NCBI GenBank assembly: GCA_910578745.1
Contig: CAJTSN010000001.1
Coordinates: forward strand, 37,706 to 60,853
Reading direction: 5' to 3'
Origin: an uncultured Bacilli bacterium
Lineage (GTDB): Bacteria > Bacillota_I > Bacilli_A > RF39 > UBA660
Length of the DNA stretch: 23,148 bases
Made by a program: the position numbers and the translations under genes. Below, one piece after another: positions 1 to 5,405 of the stretch. Under the pieces are notes generated by a model. That model saw nothing but the letters and a program-made list of their open reading frames with translations. It searched no databases and had not been told where the DNA came from. Numbering within the stretch: the first letter of the stretch is position 1; each line of letters starts with the position of its first letter.

Positions 1-552
1 TGACATTGGATTAATGTTATACTTTTTATAAATCATCAACATTTCTTGACTCTTTTGCATCATCGCCTCTTGATCGGTTCTATTCTTATATTTTTTCTCT
101 AATTTTTCAAGTTCTGGCTTCGCTTTTTGCATACTTACAGATTGTTTTTGTGCTTTTCCAGAAAGTGGCCAAACAAGAGCTCGAATCGCAATAGTAATTA
201 ATATCAAAGCAAGTCCATAACTTTTTATAAAATGACCAAACTGAATAATAACAATGGCAAGAGGTTTTACAAAAACAGTTGTCCATATTCCTTCATACTT
301 CCCTGTTAAATTTAAGTTTTCACAAGCAGGAAGTTCTTCTAGATTGACCCTTTTTTCCTCATCTACCTTTGCATCATACTCTTCATAAAGCTTCACTATA
401 TCTTCTTCTGTAGGTCGACATAATATATTCTTTGTTAGCGTTTGCCCTGTTTTTTCATATTTTACAGCCTGTTTTCCATCTTTTAAATAGGTTGTACATC
501 CACTTAATAAGAAAATACACAAGAATATGGCAATCAATTTCTTTTTTTTCAT
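1..552 (-). CDS. yidC: Membrane protein insertase YidC/SpoIIIJ (5' part)
   Basis: Partial gene: reading from ATG at 552 towards position 1 gives 184 residues, still open at the window edge. YidC inserts membrane proteins, alone or with SecYEG. Seen: a lipoprotein signal (MKKKKLIAIFLCIFLLSGC) with lipobox LSGC and Cys19 as predicted lipidated residue, then an extracytoplasmic stretch, a first transmembrane segment near residues 96-130, and Arg124 in ITIAIRALVWPL, matching the conserved groove arginine of the family. The cytoplasmic loop after it is rich in Lys, Gln and Met, as usual. The extracytoplasmic stretch of about 75 residues, with Cys45 and Cys77, is longer than the short linker of B. 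subtilis SpoIIIJ. The start codon overlaps the rnpA stop (ATGA), so translation is probably coupled. Confidence 0.93.
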   Translation of the reverse strand, partial: MKKKKLIAIFLCIFLLSGCTTYLKDGKQAVKYEKTGQTLTKNILCRPTEEDIVKLYEEYDAKVDEEKRVNLEELPACENLNLTGKYEGIWTTVFVKPLAIVIIQFGHFIKSYGLALILITIAIRALVWPLSGKAQKQSVSMQKAKPELEKLEKKYKNRTDQEAMMQKSQEMLMIYKKYNINPMS

Positions 553-890
553 TCACTTCTCTCCTTTTCTATTTTTAATTTATGAATTTGTTCAAATAAA
601 CTCTCTCTCATCTCATTAAAATCTAAATTGAGCAAACTCTTTCTTACTATTATAATACAATTAAACCCTTTTTTATAGTCTTTTTTATCAAGGATACTCT
701 TTATTTGTCTTTTAATTCGGTTTCTAACAACGGCATTTCCTATTTTTTTACTTACGGAAATACCAAAATGATACGATTCTTCCTCGGTTCTATCTAAATA
801 TATGATATAGTTTTTACTTTTATAAGGGGTTTTTGACTTAATTATTTTTGTAAAATCCCTACTATTTTTTAAGATATTTCTCTTTTTCAT
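549..890 (-). CDS. rnpA: Ribonuclease P protein component
   Basis: Protein subunit of RNase P, which binds the catalytic RNA and helps mature the 5' ends of tRNAs. 113 residues, normal length. The basic signature GNAVVRNRIKRQIK (near residues 52-65) is the conserved RNR motif that contacts the RNA, and an aromatic central cleft segment precedes it. I start at ATG 890, because a strong AGGAGG sits just upstream on the minus strand; an in-frame ATG at 917 would add nine residues but lies inside the hairpin between rpmH and rnpA. The gene follows rpmH in the same unit and its TGA overlaps the yidC start by 4 nt. Confidence 0.95.
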   Translation of the reverse strand: MKKRNILKNSRDFTKIIKSKTPYKSKNYIIYLDRTEEESYHFGISVSKKIGNAVVRNRIKRQIKSILDKKDYKKGFNCIIIVRKSLLNLDFNEMRESLFEQIHKLKIEKERSE

Positions 891-906
891 ATATCTCCTC
901 CTATTT

Positions 907-930
907 AAAAAAACCACTGCATGACAGTGG
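907..930 (-). terminator. Intrinsic terminator/attenuator between rpmH and rnpA
   Basis: Read on the minus strand, a perfect 6-bp stem (CCACTG/CAGTGG, 914-919 with 925-930) with a 5-nt loop is followed at once by seven T. It lies 5 nt after the rpmH stop and 17 nt before the rnpA start. Because no separate rnpA promoter is evident, partial termination here would give more rpmH than rnpA-yidC transcript. Confidence 0.7.
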
Positions 931-935
931 GAATT

Positions 936-1058
936 TTAATGTGATAACACTTTGCGTCCTTTTTTACGACGTCTATTGATGATTTTTGTTTCCATTCGAG
1001 CAAAAAATCCTTGTTTCTTACTTCTTCTTCGATTATTTGGTTGATAAGTTCTCTTCAT
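936..1058 (-). CDS. rpmH: 50S ribosomal protein L34
   Basis: Forty-residue, very basic protein of the large ribosomal subunit, beginning MKRTYQPNNRRRSKKQGFFA and ending in RRRKKGRKVLSH. The MKRTYQP start and the Arg/Lys-rich body are diagnostic for L34; the tail is slightly shorter than in many L34 proteins (44 or so residues). It starts at ATG 1058 behind AGGAGGTG on the minus strand. It is the first gene of the divergent rpmH-rnpA-yidC unit next to dnaA, the usual Firmicute origin arrangement. Too short for usual ORF cut-offs. Confidence 0.97.
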   Translation of the reverse strand: MKRTYQPNNRRRSKKQGFFARMETKIINRRRKKGRKVLSH

Positions 1059-1096
1059 TTTCACACCTCCTGCGTTTTTTCATAAATACTTTTAAC

Positions 1097-1125
1097 ATTA
1101 TATAGAGAAAAGGGGGGTTTGTCAA
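1097..1125 (-). promoter_or_regulatory. Consensus sigma-A promoter for rpmH-rnpA-yidC
   Basis: On the minus strand TTGACA (1120-1125) and TATAAT (1097-1102) are both perfect and separated by exactly 17 bp. The -10 lies about 39 nt before the L34 start codon. The spacer contains a run of six C. Confidence 0.92.
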
Positions 1126-1221
1126 TTTTTTCTTTAAATAATTCTAGAAAAGGTTAAAAATAGATTCCTTCTACACAAAAATTGTAGAAAAAGGGGAGGA
1201 ATGTTTAAAATTTTTTTGTCG

Positions 1222-1283
1222 TTTTCGACAAATTTCACTTTTTTGACAACTTTTTCGACATGTATCGACATTTATTTTCCACA
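1222..1283 (+). repeat. Tight cluster of five DnaA-box-like sites
   Basis: Five same-direction sites begin at 1222, 1240, 1252, 1262 and 1275, i.e. 10-18 bp apart: TTTTCGACA, TTTTTGACA, TTTTCGACA, GTATCGACA and TTTTCCACA. The first also forms the right arm of an inverted repeat (TTTGTCG 1215-1221, CGACAAA 1226-1232). The spacing and common direction resemble a DnaA assembly platform. Confidence 0.75.
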
Positions 1284-1294
1284 TCTTTTACAAG

Positions 1295-1316
1295 TTTTGA
1301 ACATTTTTGTTCAAAA
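1295..1316. repeat. Perfect 9-bp inverted repeat in oriC
   Basis: TTTTGAACA (1295-1303), four T, then its reverse complement TGTTCAAAA (1308-1316). The same 9-mer recurs on the minus strand at 1363-1371 and 1405-1413 and on the plus strand at 2935-2943 in the dnaA-dnaN spacer. It could be a variant DnaA site or the target of another origin protein. Confidence 0.7.
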
Positions 1317-1389
1317 GTATATCAACATGTTTACATCCTGCTCATAACTTTTTGTACAATTTTGTTCAAAATTGTCGAAATAATTACAA

Positions 1390-1428
1390 TTTAAACCTTT
1401 TTTATGTTCAAAAGTAGGTTTAAACCTT
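1390..1428 (+). repeat. Direct repeat TTTAAACCTT flanking an origin 9-mer
   Basis: TTTAAACCTT occurs at 1390-1399 and 1419-1428; the second copy is the right half of the palindrome AGGTTTAAACCT (1416-1427). Between the copies lies an inverted TTTTGAACA site (1405-1413). Location between the box cluster and dnaA suggests an origin or dnaA-control element. Confidence 0.45.
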
Positions 1429-1470
1429 CTAAAAACAACTTTTTCTCTTTTTTTTTGTAGAAAAATGGGG

Positions 1471-1476
1471 TAGAAT
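1471..1476 (+). promoter_or_regulatory. Tentative -10 element of dnaA
   Basis: TAGAAT at 1471-1476 is the best -10-like hexamer before dnaA, but no good -35 is present at 17 bp. The box-like TGTAGAAAA (1456-1464) lies directly upstream, so DnaA could repress its own gene as in other bacteria. Weak call. Confidence 0.35.
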
Positions 1477-1499
1477 GGTATGTAGGGAGGAGGTTTTTT

Positions 1500-2864
1500 A
1501 TGGATACAAATAAGTTATGGACATCATTTCTTGATAGTATCAAACATGAATTATCTCCCATTGCCTTTGATACATGGTTTTCTGAAAGCAAGCTTGTCGA
1601 GTTAAAAGGGGACACAGCGAAAGTCGTCGTCCCTATGCACATACATAAGAAAAATCTAAAAGAGAACTATAATAGTTTTATAGAGGAAAAATTTACGGAT
1701 ATCTCTGGTTCAAACTTTAAATTTGAATATTATACAGAAGAAGAGATTGAAAAGAATATTGAAATTGAAACAGATGAACTAGGGGTTCCCGCAATTGTTC
1801 CTTTTGAAAATAATTTGATTTCAAAATACAATTTTGACACATTTATTGTAGGGGATTCGAATAAATTTGCCCATGCAACGGCCTTAGCAGTCGCTGAAAA
1901 CCCAGGTACCATGTATAATCCGCTTTTTATTTATAGCAATAGTGGTTTAGGAAAAACACACCTGATGCATTCTATTGGAAATTACATTGTCAAAAATAGT
2001 AAAAAGAAAGTCCTTTATGTTACTTGCGATGATTTTATCGATGATTTCACACATACCTCTAGACATAATAAAAAAGGGGGGAAGGGGAATAATTTTGACA
2101 ATGTTGATAACTTCAAAGAAAAATATAGAAGTGTCGATGTTCTTATTATTGATGATATTCAATATTTAAGTAACGCAATTCAAACACAACAAGAATTTTT
2201 CAATACATTTAACGATTTATATCAAAATAACAAACAAATCATTATTTCATCCGACCGTTCTCCAGATGATTTAAAGTTACTAGAGGATCGTCTAAAAACA
2301 AGATTTAACTGGGGCCTTACAACGAGTATGTCTCCACCAGATTACAATCTACGAATGGAAATCATCAATAATAAAATTATCGGTCACAACTTAGCAAATG
2401 ATTTTCCAAGTGATGTAAAGGAATATATTGCGAATAATTGCACGACGGATATACGAAAACTTGAAGGCTCTATCACACGAGTTATTGCATTTGCAGCCAT
2501 GATGAATGGAGGAAATGTAACTCTTGAACTAGCCATTGAAGCACTAAAAGGCTCTTTTAAAGTTCAAATTAGCTCAAAAAATAAAATTGATCAAGTAATC
2601 AATGTTGTATCGACTCATTATAATATTCCTGTTGCAGATATAAAAAGTCAAAAAAGACAAGCCAATATTGCTATACCTAGACAAGTAGCTATGTATATCT
2701 GTCGTGTTCACTTTGACGAACCACTTTCTAAAATTGGAATCGAATTTGGGGGCAAGAAACATACAACTGTCATGCACTCTGTAAATAAAATAACAAAAGA
2801 AATAAAAAAAGACGCAGAATTAGACAAAGCGATTCATAAAATTGTAAAAGAAATTAACACATGA
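1500..2864 (+). CDS. dnaA: Chromosomal replication initiator DnaA
   Basis: AAA+ ATPase that binds boxes in oriC and opens the duplex. 454 residues, ATG 1500 behind GGGAGGAGG. Domain I is the N-terminal ~80 residues (LWTSFLDSIKHELSPIAFDTWF). Walker A is S146-N-S-G-L-G-K-T153, in which the first Gly of the usual GxxGxGKT is Ser. Walker B VLIIDD is at 214-219, an arginine-finger box (TRFNWGL) and sensor 2 (RKLEGSITR) follow, and domain IV ends with F416-G-G-K-K-H-T-T-V. Two oddities: about ten extra residues (191-203, rich in Lys, Gly and Asn) between the initiator-specific helices and Walker B, and Lys420 where E. coli has base-contacting Asp433. Both may alter DNA contacts. Confidence 0.98.
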   Translation: MDTNKLWTSFLDSIKHELSPIAFDTWFSESKLVELKGDTAKVVVPMHIHKKNLKENYNSFIEEKFTDISGSNFKFEYYTEEEIEKNIEIETDELGVPAIVPFENNLISKYNFDTFIVGDSNKFAHATALAVAENPGTMYNPLFIYSNSGLGKTHLMHSIGNYIVKNSKKKVLYVTCDDFIDDFTHTSRHNKKGGKGNNFDNVDNFKEKYRSVDVLIIDDIQYLSNAIQTQQEFFNTFNDLYQNNKQIIISSDRSPDDLKLLEDRLKTRFNWGLTTSMSPPDYNLRMEIINNKIIGHNLANDFPSDVKEYIANNCTTDIRKLEGSITRVIAFAAMMNGGNVTLELAIEALKGSFKVQISSKNKIDQVINVVSTHYNIPVADIKSQKRQANIAIPRQVAMYICRVHFDEPLSKIGIEFGGKKHTTVMHSVNKITKEIKKDAELDKAIHKIVKEINT

Positions 2865-3005
2865 TGTGTAAAACTTAAAAATATCTACAGGTTTTAAACA
2901 TAAAAAAAGAGTTGTAAAACAAGAGTAAAGTGAGTTTTGAACATAATTGACATTAATAATAATAATAAAAGTATTTAATAAAAATAAAATATTAGGAGGT
3001 TTTTT
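2865..3005 (+). promoter_or_regulatory. dnaA-dnaN spacer: box-like sites, (TAA)5 and dnaN promoter
   Basis: This spacer contains TTTTAAACA (2892-2900), TTTTGAACA (2935-2943), ATATCTACA (2881-2889) and, inverted, TTTTACACA (2865-2873). TTGACA at 2947-2952 is a perfect -35; the best -10 is TATTTA at 2972-2977, with a long 19-bp gap. Five TAA trinucleotides (2954-2968) lie inside that gap. AGGAGG at 2994-2999 is the dnaN ribosome binding site. In B. subtilis the unwinding part of the origin lies in this same spacer, so a two-part origin is plausible. Confidence 0.6.
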
Positions 3006-4127
3006 ATGAAATTAGAAATTAAACAAAGTATTTTAATGGAGCATTTAAACTATGTAATAAAGGGAATATCAAGTAAGAATATTATTCCTGTCCTTAACTG
3101 TATTAAATTTGAACTAACAAACGAAGGTTTATATTTAATGAGTACAGACAATGATATTGCGATTAAAACATTTATCACAAAAGAAAAAATTGAAAAGATT
3201 GAAATGTTAGGGACTATTTTAGTTTCAGGACGTTACATCTATGAAATTATTCGAAAACTTCCAGGAGAAGTTATTAAAATAGAGGAAGTATTAGATAATA
3301 AAATTGATATAAAAACAGCAAACTCTAATTTTAATCTAAATTGTAACGAAGCATCTGAATTTCCAATTTTGGATTTACAAGATAGTGAAAATCCTATTAT
3401 CATGAATCAAGCCATTTTTAAAACGATTATAAGACAAACTGCTTTTGCGTCTTCGCAACAAGAATCAAGACCCGCTTTGACAGGAATTAATTTTTCTATC
3501 AATGGAAATACATTAGAAGCAAGTGCGACAGATTCTTATCGTGTTTCCAAAAAGAAAGTTGAATTAAAAGAAGAGAGTAAGATTCCTGTTAATATTATTA
3601 TTCCTACTAGAAATTTGAATGAGTTAATTAAATTATTAGAGGAAGATGATGAAAACATTGAATTGCATATTTTTTCGAATAAAATTATCTTTAAATTTAA
3701 TTCAATTATTATGATGTCTAGACTCATTAATGGAGATTTCCCAGATTTATCTAAATTAATTCCAGATACCTACTATTTAGAAGTTACGGTAAACTTAAAT
3801 ACATTCTATAAAGCACTTGATCGTGCAAGTTTACTTACAAATGAATCAGACAAAAATATTGTTACTTTTAGAACCGATGAAGATATTGCCCAAATTTCTT
3901 CTAATATTCCAGAGATAGGGCATGTAGAGGAAACCGTTGATATTGAAAAAAATAATGAGAATGAAATCGAAATTAGTTTTTCCTCTAAATACATGATGGA
4001 TGCAGTCCGTACTCTTGAATGTGAAAATATAAAAATTATGTTTAATGGGGAATTAAAACCGATCATTATCAAGAATTTAGATGATGATAATTTAATTGAA
4101 TTGATTGTTCCAATTCGAACATACTAA
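3006..4127 (+). CDS. dnaN: DNA polymerase III beta sliding clamp
   Basis: Ring-shaped dimer that tethers the replicative polymerase and many repair proteins to DNA. 373 residues, close to the 378 of B. subtilis. Three repeated clamp folds are expected; seen are the N-terminal MKLEIKQSILMEHLNYVIKG, the second-domain segment around QTAFASSQQESRPALTGINF, and the C-terminal IVPIRTY, equivalent to the usual LPVRTY that lines the client-binding pocket. ATG 3006 follows AGGAGG with 6 nt spacing. It is followed by a strong terminator, so it is not cotranscribed with recF, unlike the usual dnaN-yaaA-recF order. Confidence 0.98.
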   Translation: MKLEIKQSILMEHLNYVIKGISSKNIIPVLNCIKFELTNEGLYLMSTDNDIAIKTFITKEKIEKIEMLGTILVSGRYIYEIIRKLPGEVIKIEEVLDNKIDIKTANSNFNLNCNEASEFPILDLQDSENPIIMNQAIFKTIIRQTAFASSQQESRPALTGINFSINGNTLEASATDSYRVSKKKVELKEESKIPVNIIIPTRNLNELIKLLEEDDENIELHIFSNKIIFKFNSIIMMSRLINGDFPDLSKLIPDTYYLEVTVNLNTFYKALDRASLLTNESDKNIVTFRTDEDIAQISSNIPEIGHVEETVDIEKNNENEIEISFSSKYMMDAVRTLECENIKIMFNGELKPIIIKNLDDDNLIELIVPIRTY

Positions 4128-4129
4128 TA

Positions 4130-4154
4130 AAAATAGTAGAACACTATTTTTTTT
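4130..4154 (+). terminator. Intrinsic terminator after dnaN
   Basis: AAAATAGT (4130-4137), loop AGAAC, ACTATTTT (4143-4150) form a perfect 8-bp stem, and the T-run continues to 4154. It starts 2 nt after the dnaN stop. Confidence 0.85.
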
Positions 4155-4215
4155 CTATGGTTTTTAAGTTATTTACATAAGATTGTAAAGAAAATTTATA
4201 CAATGCTACATTTTG

Positions 4216-4244
4216 TTGCATTTTTTATAGAAAAATTATATAAT
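4216..4244 (+). promoter_or_regulatory. Sigma-A promoter of the prepilin gene
   Basis: TTGCAT (4216-4221), 17 bp, and perfect TATAAT (4239-4244). The -10 sits inside a 14-bp palindrome, AAATTATATAATTT (4233-4246), which could be an operator. No ComK-type AAAA-N5-TTTT pair was found by eye. Confidence 0.8.
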
Positions 4245-4267
4245 TTCTTTAAGGATAAGGTGAGTTT

Positions 4268-4705
4268 ATGAAGAAGAAAGGTTTTACATTGATCGAGCTT
4301 TTAGCCGTTATTATCATTATTGCCATTGTGGCTCTTATTACAATTCCTGTGGTTTCTCATTTAATTGATGATTCTAAGAAAAATACATTTTCAAATAGTG
4401 TTACAGGAATGATTAAATCGATAGAAATGTATTCAACAAAGGTAGCTGGAACAGATATTGTTTTGGATTTGAGTCCAACAGGCGGGGATATTGGAAAAAT
4501 TGATTTTAATGGACAAGATCCTGAACTTGGAACTGCTTATATTAATCCAGATGGAAAAATTTCAATTTTTATGTGTAGTGATGAATTTTGTGGTTATAAA
4601 AGAATTACAGAGAAAAAAATAATTATTGAAGATCGAGATAGTACAACAAGTAACAATTTTCTATCTTTAGATGTACAAGAGAAGATAAATTGGTTAAATC
4701 AATAA
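4268..4705 (+). CDS. Type IV pilin-like prepilin (ComGC-like N-terminus)
   Basis: 145 residues beginning MKKKGFTLIELLAV: a class III prepilin signal cut after Gly5 by a prepilin peptidase, with Phe6 to be methylated, Glu10 at the conserved +5 position, and a hydrophobic helix to about residue 31. A variable C-terminal part (about 60-145) carries Cys103 and Cys108, a possible disulfide (C-X4-C). Such proteins form pseudopili for DNA uptake, type IV pili or type II secretion. No pilus assembly gene is adjacent. It has its own promoter and terminator. The next gene is a ComK-family regulator, which favours a competence pseudopilin, but that is inference; a minor pilin or a host-contact pilin is equally possible from sequence alone. 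Start at ATG 4268 behind AAGGTGAG. Confidence 0.85.
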   Translation: MKKKGFTLIELLAVIIIIAIVALITIPVVSHLIDDSKKNTFSNSVTGMIKSIEMYSTKVAGTDIVLDLSPTGGDIGKIDFNGQDPELGTAYINPDGKISIFMCSDEFCGYKRITEKKIIIEDRDSTTSNNFLSLDVQEKINWLNQ

Positions 4706-4732
4706 GAAGAATTGAAAAAATTCTTTTTTTTT
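4706..4732 (+). terminator. Intrinsic terminator after the prepilin gene
   Basis: AAGAATT (4707-4713), loop GAAAA, AATTCTT (4719-4725), then seven more T (4726-4732). It begins directly after the stop codon and separates the prepilin gene from comK. Confidence 0.85.
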
Positions 4733-4824
4733 GATAAAATTTTTTTCTTTTGACAAATTTAAACAAAATTAGACCCTTTCATCCGTTTTAATAGAAACTA
4801 CTTTCAAAGGAGGGGGTGAAAGAT

Positions 4825-5283
4825 ATGTTAGATGGCTATGAAATTAATAATGCAACAATGGCAATTATTTCTTTAAAAAAGGGAAGATCTCGAATCATTG
4901 AAGAACAGGATGAATTTGTAGTGACAAAAGATTCTACAGAAATTATTAATGATAGTTGTAAATTCTTTGGAAGTTCTTATTCTGGTCGCTTTGAAGGAAC
5001 AAAAAATTTAATAGGAATTCATTATAAGGCACCAATTATTATCGAGGAATCAAGGGAAATTATTTTTTTTCCAACAAGTTCTCCACGCTTTCAAAACTGT
5101 AATTGGATTTGTTTAAAAAAAATCCATACGATTGAAAAGGATAATAAAAAAACAATTCTAAAATTCAAAAATGGGAGTTGTTTAATTCTTGATGTTTCTT
5201 ATCATTCTATTGAAAATCAAATTTTAAGATCTACTTTATTAGAATCAAAGATGAGAAATAGAAAAAAAGAGGTATTTCAATAA
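4825..5283 (+). CDS. comK: ComK-family competence transcription factor (short form)
   Basis: 152 residues, recognised by the ComK signature: YEINNATMAIIS near the start, then INDSCKFFGSSYSGRFEGTK (41-60), YKAPIIIEESREIIFFPTSS (67-86), NWICL and SYHSIENQILRSTLLESK. B. subtilis ComK has the matching RSCRFFGSSYAGR, PPIMVD...IFLFPT and SYNSFENQ. ComK is the DNA-binding activator of late competence genes. The protein stops about 40 residues before the B. subtilis end, losing the FMLYPK segment through which MecA/ClpCP degrades ComK. I start at ATG 4825, 10 nt after GGAGG; the GTG at 4816 is too close to it. TTGACA at 4750-4755 lacks a -10 at the right distance. The gene is framed by terminators. 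Family assignment firm, role as competence master inferred. Confidence 0.88.
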   Translation: MLDGYEINNATMAIISLKKGRSRIIEEQDEFVVTKDSTEIINDSCKFFGSSYSGRFEGTKNLIGIHYKAPIIIEESREIIFFPTSSPRFQNCNWICLKKIHTIEKDNKKTILKFKNGSCLILDVSYHSIENQILRSTLLESKMRNRKKEVFQ

Positions 5284-5310
5284 GCATTTTTGATAAAATG
5301 CTTATTTTTT
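5279..5310 (+). terminator. Strong intrinsic terminator after comK
   Basis: A perfect 12-bp stem (5279-5290 with 5295-5306), TGAT loop and T-run to 5310. The comK stop codon lies inside the left arm. Confidence 0.93.
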
Positions 5311-5321
5311 CTTGTCTTTTA

Positions 5322-5330
5322 TGGTATAAT
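5322..5330 (+). promoter_or_regulatory. Extended -10 promoter of recF-gyrB
   Basis: TGGTATAAT is an extended -10 (TGn plus perfect TATAAT), 75 nt before the recF start. No clear -35. The same nonamer precedes dnaX at 12119-12127. Confidence 0.7.
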
Positions 5331-5405
5331 TGTATGTGTGTATGGGAGTATGTAGAAGTAGAAAAATGGATAAAAGCATTTTTAAAATGAAAATAGAGGG
5401 GTTTT

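Larger units (their letters stand above)
1126..1465. other. oriC: oriC, upstream DnaA-box region
   Basis: Noncoding AT-rich region between the divergent rpmH and dnaA. Box-like 9-mers fitting TTTTCNACA are: TTTTCGACA at 1222-1230 and 1252-1260, TTTTCCACA at 1275-1283, and on the minus strand TTTTCTACA at 1183-1191 and 1456-1464; near matches are TTTTTGACA 1240-1248, GTATCGACA 1262-1270 and, minus strand, ATTTCGACA 1373-1381. None is a perfect TTATCCACA. A second 9-mer, TTTTGAACA, occurs at 1295-1303 and, inverted, at 1308-1316, 1363-1371 and 1405-1413. Position, divergence of the flanking genes and box density support origin function; which 9-mer DnaA binds is inference. Confidence 0.88.

Noticed and set aside
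1391..1642. 83-codon minus-strand ORF across the dnaA start
   Set aside because: Overlaps origin boxes and the dnaA 5' end, no ribosome site, composition is that of a shadow frame.
4750..4778. TTGACA as -35 of comK
   Set aside because: The hexamer is perfect, but the sequence at 16-18 bp spacing (ACCCTT) is not a -10, so I do not call a promoter.
4156..4824. ComK-type K-boxes (AAAA-N5-TTTT pairs) before the prepilin and comK genes
   Set aside because: AT-rich runs occur, but no correctly spaced pair is present, so autoregulation cannot be argued from sequence.
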